A stretch of 56,680 nucleotides of DNA from Bacteroidota bacterium (GTDB lineage: Bacteria; Bacteroidota; Bacteroidia; B-17B0; Aurantibacillaceae). A model generated the notes under the pieces. The model saw nothing but the letters and a program-made list of their open reading frames with translations. It had not been told where the DNA came from and ran no database searches. Within the stretch, counting starts at the first letter, position 1. Each line of letters starts with the position of its first letter. This document shows positions 41,952 to 50,028 of the stretch, piece by piece. The DNA lies in contig JAJONO010000049.1 of NCBI GenBank assembly GCA_021323535.1, positions 1 through 56,680 of the forward strand, read 5' to 3'. The translations under genes were made by a program, and so were the position numbers.

Positions 41952-43256
41952 TTACTCCTCCAAAAACCCATCGTCAGTAGTTCCGCTATAAATGCTCTTG
42001 TCATACAATCCCATTTTAGGATCGTTGAGTGGAGTTAAGAAAAGTTCGCGATACACTTTTTCTACAAAATATTTTTTGTTGTTTCCTAAGCCAAGCTGTA
42101 ACCATTCAAGAATCGGAGCGTGAAGACGGACATCGTTTCTTACATTTTCTTTCGATAGATTATCGGAAATGTTGTACAAAGTATTTTTCAGTTCTTCTTC
42201 ATTGTATTTCTTTTTGGAAGCAATTAAAGCTTCAGTTGAAGAAGAAGGTTTCTCCCAGGTGAATCCTGATTTTTCGTAAGTACTGAAAGTTTCAGTGTTT
42301 ATGGGCGTTGCAGGCTTGATGTATTTTTTATTCCCGTTTGATTTTGTCGGCTGCATGTTATAAACCGCTTTGTAAACAGGAGCCTCTACTGCAAACTTTG
42401 CGGCTGATATTTCAGAAGCTTTCACAGCCGCTACAGGCGGAGTTGATCCTTTAGATGCGTTTTCTACAACGAGGCGGTTCCAGTCTTCGTTATTGAGATT
42501 GTCATTAAGCGTTGTATTTTTCAATTCTGTAATTCTTGTTTTCTGGTTTACTCTTAAATTCTTTACATAATTTTCGTCACACAATTGTTTCAGCCATTTC
42601 TGATAATAAGTGGCGCCATATAATCCCGGAAGCGCGTCCATAATTTCTCCATTGCTGTTTAACACCAGTTGCATGCTGTTTCCTGTAATGGTCTGAATTT
42701 GTTTTTTACCATCAGGATATTCAATGATCACCTTCGGAACCTGTATCACCGATTCCCAGCATAACACATATTTCTCTCTCAGAATTTGAGAAACAGTTTC
42801 ATCGCTGTAAAGAAGTGTTCTGAAAAAGCGGCTGTTGGCGCAACTGAAATCTTCGGTAAAATCGCCAAGCATTTCTAAACACAACACAGGTTTATTTTGT
42901 TTTTTTGCTTCTGCCAAAGCTTCATTCAGATTGGTGTGCCAGAATAATTTCGAAGCAATGGCGTCTTTTTGTCCGCTTACTTTATCGTACAGCTTCAGGA
43001 ATTTTTTATTGGATTTATAATTGGAGTAGGAGAGGTCATTGTTCCAGTATGTTTTATATAACCAGTTTACAGTCTCATAATTTCCGGCTCTTAATTCGGC
43101 AACCAGTTTTGCATCGGGCTCATTTTCTTTTGAGTTGAGGAAAGCGTCTACTTTTGCTTTTAAAGGATGAGTTTCTCCGCTGAATAATTTCCAGCTTATA
43201 CCGAACATGCTGCAGAGAACAACTGCAATTAATGGAAACAAATTCTTTTTCGCCAT
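41952..43256 (-). CDS. membrane-anchored thioredoxin-like protein without CxxC
   Basis: 434 residues. An N-terminal anchor or signal peptide (KKNLFPLIAVVLCSMFGISW) leads to a thioredoxin-like domain (about 105-235: LNEALAEAKKQNKPVLCLEM, then a loop GDFTEDFSCAN where the CxxC should be, then YSDETVSQILREKYVLCWES). The redox pair is absent, so disulfide chemistry is doubtful. A low-complexity linker and a conserved C-terminal block (YNEEELKNTLYNISDNLSKE, VRNDVRLHAPILEWLQLG, VEKVYRELFLTPLNDPK) follow. Function is unknown. Confidence 0.6.
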   Translation of the reverse strand: MAKKNLFPLIAVVLCSMFGISWKLFSGETHPLKAKVDAFLNSKENEPDAKLVAELRAGNYETVNWLYKTYWNNDLSYSNYKSNKKFLKLYDKVSGQKDAIASKLFWHTNLNEALAEAKKQNKPVLCLEMLGDFTEDFSCANSRFFRTLLYSDETVSQILREKYVLCWESVIQVPKVIIEYPDGKKQIQTITGNSMQLVLNSNGEIMDALPGLYGATYYQKWLKQLCDENYVKNLRVNQKTRITELKNTTLNDNLNNEDWNRLVVENASKGSTPPVAAVKASEISAAKFAVEAPVYKAVYNMQPTKSNGNKKYIKPATPINTETFSTYEKSGFTWEKPSSSTEALIASKKKYNEEELKNTLYNISDNLSKENVRNDVRLHAPILEWLQLGLGNNKKYFVEKVYRELFLTPLNDPKMGLYDKSIYSGTTDDGFLEE

Positions 43257-43339
43257 GACTTTAGTTTTGTATACTAAAATTATAGGAATTAGATTTTGAA
43301 AGAAAGGGATTAACGTTATTTAGGAAAAACCTTGATGCC

Positions 43340-43409
43340 TAACCGCAAAGAGCGCTATAATAATTAAATAAATTGTGTGCATTGCGAATTCTTAGCGCCT
43401 TTGCGGTTA
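43340..43409. repeat. palindromic AACCGCAAAG repeat
   Basis: The arms TAACCGCAAAG and CTTTGCGGTTA, continued past a 1-nt bulge by GCGCTA/TAGCGC, make a 17-bp stem. It lies just 3' of the phosphohexomutase gene and is the best-preserved copy of the CACAAAGG/CGCAAAG family. Confidence 0.75.
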
Positions 43410-43420
43410 AGCGTGGAGCG

Positions 43421-44827
43421 CTATCCCAACAACACCTTTTTGGTTTCCGCTAAAATTTCGTCTGTTATTTTTTTGTTGGCTCCTTCGGCGTATGTTCTCA
43501 ACACAGGCTCTGTTCCACTGGCGCGGATCATCATCCAGGTATTATCATCGAAGAAAAATTTCCAGCCATCGAGATCATCAATACGCTGCACTTTATATTT
43601 GCCAAATTCTTTATAGGCTCCGGCTTTGCAGTTGGCAAGAACTTTATTTTTTGTAGCCTCGTCAATGTAAAGATCATTACGTTCGAACCAGAATGTTCCC
43701 GTGATATCGTACACTTCCTGAATCAGTTCTTTTAAGCTTTTTCCTGTTTTTGCCATGAACTCCCAGATAGTTAATCCCATCCAGATTCCATCACGTTCAG
43801 GAATATGTCCCTTTATCGCGATTCCACCACTTTCTTCTCCGCCTACCAGAACATCTTCCTTTACCATAATACCGCAAATGTATTTGAAACCTATTTTCAC
43901 AACATCAAGTGGCAACCCATAATGTTCACACATGTTTTTAATTTTCACAGTGGTGCTGAACGCGGTTGCTACTTTTCCTTTTTGTCCTTTGTATTTTACG
44001 AGGTAATGGATCAATAATAAAATGATGTGATGCGAATCCACAAAATTTCCTTCGCTATCATAAAGACCAATCCTGTCGGCATCGCCATCGGTTGCCAATC
44101 CACATGAAATAGTTTTCTTTTCCTTAATAAAATTGCTGAACTCCTGGAGGTTTTTATGAATCGGTTCAGGCGCTTGTCCGTGAAACCCCGGATTATGATC
44201 GCTGTGTAAATGATAAATTTCAGGGAAGAGGCGTTTCATTACGCTTTGACCTGCACCATACATGCTGTCATATGCAAGGTTCATTTTTGAATTACGGATA
44301 GCAGGAATATCGAAACTATCTTCCACGTGTTTAATGTACATGTCTTCAAGAGGAACAATTTCCAATAAGCCTTTTGCTTTTGCTTCTTCAAGATTTACAG
44401 TTTCATAATTTGTGGCGGCTTTTTCGGGAATAATATCTTCAATTTCTTGAACCAGCTCGGGCCCTAGTGGCCCGCCATAATGTCCTTTGATCTTGTATCC
44501 GTTATACGATGGGGGATTGTGTGATGCAGTAACGATGATGCCAAGATTTGTTTTTAAACGCACCGCACCAAGTGAGATCATTGGAGTGCTGATAAAACCC
44601 TTGGCTAAAAACACTTTGATACCATTGGCCACAAATACTCTTGTGGTTGTTTCGGCAAAAAGTTCACCGGCAAAACGGCAATCGTGACCAACAACAACGG
44701 TTGGGTTCTTATAATTTTTAAGTAACCATTTAGAAGTTGCTTCGGTGACACGCGCCACATTTTCAACTGTAAAATCCTGAGCTATTATGGCTCGCCAGCC
44801 ATCGGTTCCAAATTTGATCTTTGACAT
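43421..44827 (-). CDS. alpha-D-phosphohexomutase (phosphoglucomutase/phosphomannomutase family)
   Basis: 468 residues, cytosolic. Moves phosphate between C1 and C6 of a hexose. All four signature loops are present: FGTDGWRA (N-terminal), the phosphoserine loop IIVTASHNPPSYNG, the Mg2+ loop GLATDGDADRIG, the sugar loop VGGEESGGIAIKGH, and the phosphate loop RASGTEPVLRTY. These do not tell glucose, mannose and glucosamine forms apart, so no gene symbol is given. It probably supplies sugar phosphates for envelope polysaccharides. Confidence 0.92.
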   Translation of the reverse strand: MSKIKFGTDGWRAIIAQDFTVENVARVTEATSKWLLKNYKNPTVVVGHDCRFAGELFAETTTRVFVANGIKVFLAKGFISTPMISLGAVRLKTNLGIIVTASHNPPSYNGYKIKGHYGGPLGPELVQEIEDIIPEKAATNYETVNLEEAKAKGLLEIVPLEDMYIKHVEDSFDIPAIRNSKMNLAYDSMYGAGQSVMKRLFPEIYHLHSDHNPGFHGQAPEPIHKNLQEFSNFIKEKKTISCGLATDGDADRIGLYDSEGNFVDSHHIILLLIHYLVKYKGQKGKVATAFSTTVKIKNMCEHYGLPLDVVKIGFKYICGIMVKEDVLVGGEESGGIAIKGHIPERDGIWMGLTIWEFMAKTGKSLKELIQEVYDITGTFWFERNDLYIDEATKNKVLANCKAGAYKEFGKYKVQRIDDLDGWKFFFDDNTWMMIRASGTEPVLRTYAEGANKKITDEILAETKKVLLG

Positions 44828-44892
44828 AATGAATGTAAAATAAGACTTTAAAAGTAGGAAAAAAACATTAAAATCCCTGAATGAGATGGCTA

Positions 44893-45720
44893 CTATTCAG
44901 TAATTGTAATTTTCATGCGGATGTCTTCAAGCGGGCGATCCCTTTTATCTGTTTTTACCGCGGCTATTTTATCAATGATAGTTAAACCCTCTATCACTTC
45001 GCCAAACACCGTGTAAGTGCCATCCAGGTGTGGTGTTCCGCCAATAGAAGTATACGTGTCTATTTGTTTCTGGTTAAATTTATATTCGGGTGTTTGCAGG
45101 TGAATGGTTTTAATGGAAGCCTCTATTTCCGTATTTATCATAGCAGCACTGTCACTTTTATTCTCATTTTTTAAACGATTGTATTTCTGCTTTAAAGCGG
45201 AACCTTTATCACTTTTCATAAAGGCGCGGGCGCAGTTGGTATAATGAGTAGTGTTGATCCTGTCCTCGTATTTTTTAAGATCCTCCATACTGCGTTTTTT
45301 CCCCATAACAATGTAAAACTGTGAGGCACTCGATTCAAATTTCGGATTAATATTATCGCTTTCGCGTGCCGCTGCCAGGGCCCCTTTTTTATGGATGATG
45401 CCTTCTTTGAATTCTGCCGGAAGGGTATAGCCAAGGTCGCCATGACCAAGTGAATCGCCGGCTTTGGCCTTTTTACTGAGGGGGTCGCCTCCCTGGATCA
45501 TAAAATTGTTGATGATGCGGTGAAACAGCAATGAATCGAGAGTTCCTTCCCGCACCAGTTTAAGGAAATTGGCTTTATGATAAGGCGTTTCCTCGTAAAG
45601 TTTAAGCTTCATTTTGCCAAAAGATGTCTCAATAATAATGGTTTCTTTACTCAGAGTTTGCCCGGCTACACTAAGCCACAGGGCATTTAGACATATCAGA
45701 CCCCCAATAATCTTTTTCAT
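44893..45720 (-). CDS. cyclophilin-type peptidyl-prolyl isomerase, exported
   Basis: 275 residues from ATG 45720. The signal peptide (KKIIGGLICLNALWLSVAG) targets the periplasm. The cyclophilin domain has LFHRIINNFMIQGGD with the catalytic Arg and Phe-Met-Gln core, SSASQFYIVMGKK, and YTVFGEVIEGLTIIDKIA. A ~75-residue insertion (about 160-235, YEDRINTTHYTNCARAFMKS and on) interrupts the fold between strands and is larger than in typical cyclophilins. It likely helps fold exported proteins. Confidence 0.9.
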   Translation of the reverse strand: MKKIIGGLICLNALWLSVAGQTLSKETIIIETSFGKMKLKLYEETPYHKANFLKLVREGTLDSLLFHRIINNFMIQGGDPLSKKAKAGDSLGHGDLGYTLPAEFKEGIIHKKGALAAARESDNINPKFESSASQFYIVMGKKRSMEDLKKYEDRINTTHYTNCARAFMKSDKGSALKQKYNRLKNENKSDSAAMINTEIEASIKTIHLQTPEYKFNQKQIDTYTSIGGTPHLDGTYTVFGEVIEGLTIIDKIAAVKTDKRDRPLEDIRMKITITE

Positions 45721-45726
45721 ATCAAA

Positions 45727-45743
45727 CAAATTTACTATATTTG
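45727..45743. promoter_or_regulatory. abutting divergent -7 elements
   Basis: TAAATTTG on the minus strand (45734-45727, for the cyclophilin) and TATATTTG on the plus strand (45736-45743, for the lipoprotein) are both perfect TAnnTTTG boxes, one base apart. RNA polymerase can probably serve only one direction at a time. The cyclophilin box is 6 nt from its ATG. Confidence 0.5.
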
Positions 45744-45763
45744 TTTAGCAAATTACATTTACA

Positions 45764-46132
45764 ATGAAACCACTAGTTATTATCGTTGCCGGGTTCCTGT
45801 TTTCTTTCCTGTTTTTTACTGGAACATCGTGCCAGAAGAACACCGATTGTAAAGCAACCGTAAGATGTGTAGATTCTTCAGGAATTGCTCACAGCGGGGC
45901 TAAAGTATTGTTATACGCAACCATTAAAACTGCCAATGGTGGTACTGTTGTGGCCGACGTTAAAGCTGATGGAACAACGGATGATGCAGGAGAAGTAAAA
46001 TTCACCTTCAAATTGCCTGCCATTTATGATATCAAGGCAACCGGTACCGTAGGAACAAAAACCATTTCCGGCACAGGAATTATTAAACTTGAAGAAGGTA
46101 AAGGTTCCGAAAAGACCATTACCCTCAAATAA
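45764..46132 (+). CDS. small lipoprotein with an Ig-like/CarbopepD-type domain
   Basis: 122 residues. The lipobox FFTGTSCQK marks a lipoprotein. The mature domain (about 28-122: CKATVRCVDSSGIAHSGAKV, then TTDDAGEVKFTFKLPAIYDI, then SGTGIIKLEEGKGSEKTI) follows the pattern of a CarboxypepD_reg or Ig-like beta sandwich. Probable envelope protein, function unknown. Short leader of ~15 nt; strong terminator downstream. Confidence 0.7.
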   Translation: MKPLVIIVAGFLFSFLFFTGTSCQKNTDCKATVRCVDSSGIAHSGAKVLLYATIKTANGGTVVADVKADGTTDDAGEVKFTFKLPAIYDIKATGTVGTKTISGTGIIKLEEGKGSEKTITLK

Positions 46133-46150
46133 GCTATAAAAACACATTTG

Positions 46151-46187
46151 AAAAGCCATCCAAAAAAGGATGGCTTTTATTTTTTTA
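46151..46187 (+). terminator. intrinsic terminator
   Basis: The 11-bp perfect stem AAAAGCCATCC/GGATGGCTTTT around six bases is followed by TATTTTTTT. 19 nt after the lipoprotein stop. Confidence 0.88.
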
Positions 46188-46227
46188 TTAAGAATATTTC
46201 TTTATTTTAGCCTTCATTTTAAAAAAA

Positions 46228-46923
46228 TTGCCCACGCTCAAACCTATACTAAAACCCCTTTTGTTGGTTTGCTCTGTTTTACTGATTCCATTTTTTTATG
46301 GATGCGGTGAAGAAGGAAAAACTCCAGCAGGAAAAGAAGAAGGTATCATTGAATTTGATACCAAAGGCGTGGATGAAAAACACCCTCTTTTCGGATTAGC
46401 GCCAAGTTCGGCCACACTCAAATACAAAGGCGATAAGTTCGCTATTGAAATGAGTACCATGGGAATGTTCAACACCTCCATTATTGGTGATCTTAAAGCT
46501 AAAACCATGGCTCAGACGGTTAAGTTCATGGATATTAAACAGGCTTGCATTGAGAACGAACAGCAGGTTGCTGATGATAATAAGGACTACGAAATTAAAA
46601 TTGAAGAAACCAGCGAAACCAAAAAAATCGCTGGCCGAAAATGTCATAAGGTAAAAGTTACTATGGTTAAAGATCCTTCTATTACTTTTGACGCCTGGTA
46701 TACCAAAGAACTTGGAATGGAAAACTGTAACGCGCTAAACCCTTATCACGAAGTAAAGGGCGTACTAATGGATTACAGGGCTAAAAAAATGGGAATGGAA
46801 ATGCATTTTCTTGCCAAGAAAGTAGATCTTGTTGAAGTGCCGGATAATACGTTCGAAATTCCGGCGTCACTCAAGATCGTATCAAAAGAAACCATGAAGG
46901 AATTCTTTGATAGCTTACAGTAA
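46228..46923 (+). CDS. DUF4412-type lipoprotein, first of three paralogues
   Basis: 231 residues from TTG 46228, the only start that keeps the signal sequence. The lipobox IPFFYGCGE indicates a lipoprotein. The mature fold alternates strands (GIIEFDTKGVDEKHPL, ATLKYKGDKFAIEMST, KIAGRKCHKVKVTM, ITFDAWYTKELG, KMGMEMHFLAKKVDLVEVPD). The KxIAGxxCxK and xWYTxxL words are shared with the two genes downstream. DUF4412 proteins are LolA-like in shape; function is unknown. Confidence 0.75.
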   Translation: MPTLKPILKPLLLVCSVLLIPFFYGCGEEGKTPAGKEEGIIEFDTKGVDEKHPLFGLAPSSATLKYKGDKFAIEMSTMGMFNTSIIGDLKAKTMAQTVKFMDIKQACIENEQQVADDNKDYEIKIEETSETKKIAGRKCHKVKVTMVKDPSITFDAWYTKELGMENCNALNPYHEVKGVLMDYRAKKMGMEMHFLAKKVDLVEVPDNTFEIPASLKIVSKETMKEFFDSLQ

Positions 46924-47015
46924 TCCTCTTTTCATGGCTTTTTGCCAATCCCACTAAAAAACCTCCATTTATCCGTTTTGAATATTTTAACAAAAGATAA
47001 TTTGTACTTTGGTCC

Positions 47016-47023
47016 TATCTTTG
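47016..47023 (+). promoter_or_regulatory. -7 promoter element of the 47056 gene
   Basis: TATCTTTG, perfect TAnnTTTG, 32 nt before the ATG. No well-spaced -33 is seen. Confidence 0.45.
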
Positions 47024-47055
47024 ATTAACTAACGATTAAACAAAAACAAAAAATA

Positions 47056-47781
47056 ATGAACAAAAAACTAATTACATCTGTTGCCTCGATTTTAATCGCA
47101 GGCGCCGCATTTGCCCAGGATTATACAATTAAGGCAAACGTAAAAGTAGACGGTCTTCCTCCTGAGTACGCCGCATTTGGCGAGTCTGAAAAAACAACAA
47201 CGATAAAAGGCGAAAAAACCAAAATTGAAATTGCCAGTATGATGGCAAGTTCTACTGAAGTTTTCGACGGTAAAAAAATGACTGTTATTACCGAAGCCAT
47301 GGGAAACAAAAGTGGCTGGACAGCTACTAAAGAAGAAATGGATAAAGTGAAAGAAGAGCCTAAGAAGGATGAGGTTAAACCTAAAGTGGAACTAACCAGC
47401 GAGAAAAAAACAATCGCTGGCTACGAATGTTCAAAAGCAGTTATTACGGCAATTGAACCTAAAGATAAGAAAGAAGTAAAATTCATTGTATGGTATACCG
47501 ATAAAATTAAAAAAGTATCGTCGGCCAGTTCAAAAAAACGTAAAGGCGGAATGGGTGGAGGAAGCATCGAATTTAAAGAGGTGCCGGGTTACGCTATGTC
47601 AACCGAATTTGAAATGGAAGCTCCTGGAATGGGTAAAATAAAATATGTTGAAACCGTTTCGGAAGTAAGCACAGCAGGAGTTGATGACTCCGCGTTTAAA
47701 ATCAGCACAGATGGTTATCCAATGAAAACGTATACTGAATACATGGAAGAAATGAAAAAAGCCATGGCAGCTGAAAAATAA
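47056..47781 (+). CDS. DUF4412-domain secreted protein, second paralogue
   Basis: 241 residues with a signal peptide (NKKLITSVASILIAGAAFAQ). The repeating pattern KVDGLPPEYAAFGESEKTTT, KGEKTKIEIASM, KKTIAGYECSKAVITAI, VKFIVWYTDKIKK, and FKEVPGYAMSTEFEMEAPGM fits the DUF4412 family. The middle is Lys/Glu-rich and low complexity (about 95-115). It is followed after 21 bp by the third paralogue, so they are probably co-transcribed. Confidence 0.8.
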   Translation: MNKKLITSVASILIAGAAFAQDYTIKANVKVDGLPPEYAAFGESEKTTTIKGEKTKIEIASMMASSTEVFDGKKMTVITEAMGNKSGWTATKEEMDKVKEEPKKDEVKPKVELTSEKKTIAGYECSKAVITAIEPKDKKEVKFIVWYTDKIKKVSSASSKKRKGGMGGGSIEFKEVPGYAMSTEFEMEAPGMGKIKYVETVSEVSTAGVDDSAFKISTDGYPMKTYTEYMEEMKKAMAAEK

Positions 47782-47802
47782 TCTCTGGCAGTATTAAACT
47801 AT

Positions 47803-48543
47803 ATGAAAACTTTATTTATTACTACCACGCTTGTGTTCGCAAGCGTGGTTTCTTTTTCGCAATCGCCTTACATTAAAAGTGTTTCCAGGATGGAAGGTGT
47901 TCCTGAAATTTTTCAGACTAAATCCACAACTATTTCCAAAGGAGATAAAATTAAAACAGAAATTGGAAAAGGTTCTGGCCAGACAACATACCTGCAGGAG
48001 GGAAATAAAGTGACTATTGTTTCTGCCGATTTGTGTTGCACAACAACAACAGAGGAAATGGCCAAAGAACCGACTAAAGGCTCGGGTTCTGGCAAGATTG
48101 AAAATGTGAAGACGGAATTTCCGGACGATACAACCACTTTTTTGAAACATAAGTGCAAAAAAGCGATCATCACATACGATATTAAAACGTCGATGATTAA
48201 GGTCACAAACACAATGGTTATCTGGTACACTACTGATATCCCTTCTCATAACGAGAATGCTTCTGTATCTGATTCGCAGGTAATGGAAGATTATGCGGAG
48301 CTTGCAAAGGCACTTGCGGGTATTAAGGGAACTATTTTATCTAATGTAAGTACTCCAAGTATGGGTACTGCGAGAGGAGTGACAGAAGCTGTGGAAATCG
48401 ATTACACTAAAACCGGCGAAGGAGATTTTACAATCGATACCAGTAAGTGTAAAAAAATGTTGACATATAAAGAGTTTGTGAAAGAATCAAACAAACGGGC
48501 TGCAAGAATGAATGCAATGAACTCGGGCATACGAATGCACTAA
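47803..48543 (+). CDS. DUF4412-type secreted protein, third paralogue
   Basis: 246 residues with a signal peptide (KTLFITTTLVFASVVSFSQ). It shares with its neighbour the VEGVPEIFQTKSTTISKGDK-type N-terminus (here MEGVPEIFQ), the Lys-Cys-Lys-Lys-Ala block (KHKCKKAIITYDI) and TMVIWYTTDIPS. Sequence divergence is high, so the duplication is old. It ends at a shared bidirectional terminator. Confidence 0.75.
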   Translation: MKTLFITTTLVFASVVSFSQSPYIKSVSRMEGVPEIFQTKSTTISKGDKIKTEIGKGSGQTTYLQEGNKVTIVSADLCCTTTTEEMAKEPTKGSGSGKIENVKTEFPDDTTTFLKHKCKKAIITYDIKTSMIKVTNTMVIWYTTDIPSHNENASVSDSQVMEDYAELAKALAGIKGTILSNVSTPSMGTARGVTEAVEIDYTKTGEGDFTIDTSKCKKMLTYKEFVKESNKRAARMNAMNSGIRMH

Positions 48544-48559
48544 CTCAGAAAAAATCACT

Positions 48560-48589
48560 AAAAAGGCTGCCCGGTTGAGCAGCCTTTTT
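48560..48589. terminator. bidirectional intrinsic terminator
   Basis: AAAAAGGCTGC and GCAGCCTTTTT, a perfect 11-bp stem with an 8-nt loop and T-runs on both strands. It lies between convergent genes (stops at 48543 and 48597). Confidence 0.88.
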
Positions 48590-48596
48590 CATTCAG

Positions 48597-49922
48597 TTAC
48601 TTTTCAATAAAAATAATCTTATACTCTTCCAGCTCTTTCAGAAGCGGTTCATAGATTTCTTTTTTTACAGGGATCTGAACACCGCTGAGCTTAAATTTTT
48701 TTGTCAGGAAATTTTTAACTGTCATGGCCAATGGTAAACCAACAGTCTGCGCCATAGCCGTGTAGTTCTGATCTTTTCCAATGACGGCAAGAGATGAACT
48801 TAATTTCTGAATGCCTGGTTTCGAAGGAAGGGTATATTCGAACTGGTGTTGCATTACGATCATGTCTTTATCGTTTTCTTTCAGCTTCCATTTTTCTTCC
48901 AGCAATGCCTGTAAGATCTGTGCAGGGGAACCTTCTTTCAATGTGATTTTTTTTCCTGAATACAATTCAAGATAATCCATCATTGTTTCGGTTTGAGTAT
49001 CCCATTCGCTACCGGCAAATTTTTTAAATTTCTCTTTTAATGTCCCTTCTCCTGCAGGCAAAAAAGAATTGAGAAGAGAAGTATAGGTGAGTTCGTTCGC
49101 GTGTGTAATTTTGCTTGTATCGTCGGTTAATCCGAGTTTTACAAACTGGTTCCATCCTTTACAATAACCTTGCTGACGAAGGGTTCCCCTCACCATAGTT
49201 TTTACAGAGCGTAAGCCGTAAACATCAACGTAACTGATACTGTCGCGGTTGGCATAAGCGTCAAATTTACCATAACCTTCCACTTCAATAGTTTCAATCT
49301 GCGAAAAGAGTCTGTTATAAGGAATAAATTTTATTTCTCCATTCTCGAGATATTGTGCGGTTCCTTGTCCGGCTAAAACAACGTTTCTGGGATTCCAGCT
49401 GAATTTGTATCCCCATGGGTTGTCATTACTTTCTGGCGCCACCAATCCTCCGCAGAACGATTTAAAACAAATAATTTCTCCACCTTCTTTCTGGATTTCA
49501 TCAATGATCTTCATAGCGCTTGCGTGATCAATTCCCGGATCGAGTCCGCATTCATTCAACAACAATACATTTTTATGTTTTGCTTCCTCATCGAGGGCTT
49601 TCATGTCGGCGCTCACATAACTGGCTGTGGCCATATGTTTGCCAAACTCTACGCAATCTCTTGCCACGCTTCCGTGCATGGTAGCGGGCAGCATAGAAAT
49701 AATAAGATCGTGTTCAAGAATTACCTGGCGCCTTTTTTCCTCGTTGGTAATGTCAAAACTAATAGCTGTACCTGAAGAATCTCCATGAAGTTTTTCTTCA
49801 GCGAGACGTTTGTCTACGTCCGCCACGGTTATTTTCCAGTCGTTAGACGGAGCATGCTTTAACAGATAATCGATAAGAGAGGTAGCCGAACGTCCGGCGC
49901 CAATAATGAGGATCTTAGTCAT
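48597..49922 (-). CDS. saccharopine dehydrogenase-like NAD(P)-dependent enzyme
   Basis: 441 residues, cytosolic. The N-terminal Rossmann fold has ILIIGAGRSATSLIDYLL and ITVADVD, followed by IISMLPATMHGSVARDCVEF and LNECGLDPGIDHASAM, both typical of saccharopine dehydrogenase/reductase (LYS9-like). The C-terminal domain (about 130-385) has KFSWNPRNVVLAGQGTAQYL and the VMQHQFEY segment. It may work in lysine catabolism via saccharopine, but the substrate is not certain. A second -7 box lies close upstream (49928-49944). Confidence 0.85.
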   Translation of the reverse strand: MTKILIIGAGRSATSLIDYLLKHAPSNDWKITVADVDKRLAEEKLHGDSSGTAISFDITNEEKRRQVILEHDLIISMLPATMHGSVARDCVEFGKHMATASYVSADMKALDEEAKHKNVLLLNECGLDPGIDHASAMKIIDEIQKEGGEIICFKSFCGGLVAPESNDNPWGYKFSWNPRNVVLAGQGTAQYLENGEIKFIPYNRLFSQIETIEVEGYGKFDAYANRDSISYVDVYGLRSVKTMVRGTLRQQGYCKGWNQFVKLGLTDDTSKITHANELTYTSLLNSFLPAGEGTLKEKFKKFAGSEWDTQTETMMDYLELYSGKKITLKEGSPAQILQALLEEKWKLKENDKDMIVMQHQFEYTLPSKPGIQKLSSSLAVIGKDQNYTAMAQTVGLPLAMTVKNFLTKKFKLSGVQIPVKKEIYEPLLKELEEYKIIFIEK

Positions 49923-49944
49923 ATCAGCAAAAGTAACAAATTTA

Positions 49945-50026
49945 ATGAATGGAAGATGTAAGAGGGATAATGGAAAATGTAATCATCATGCTACCTTTTC
50001 CATCTTCCATTTTACCTTTTCCATTT
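49945..50026. repeat. stuttered inverted repeat (ATGGAAGATGTAAG / ATGGAAAATG type)
   Basis: The left half is GAATGGAAGATGTAAGAGGG with ATAATGGAAAATGTAATC; the right half is ACCTTTTCCATCTTCCATTT with TACCTTTTCCATTTTATT. Shares words with 35781-35870. It separates the dehydrogenase start from the receptor stop. Confidence 0.65.
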
Positions 50027-50028
50027 TA

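Noticed and set aside
47812-48249. Minus-strand frame of 145 codons
   Set aside because: Shadow of the third DUF4412-type gene, which has a clear signal peptide and family motifs on the plus strand.
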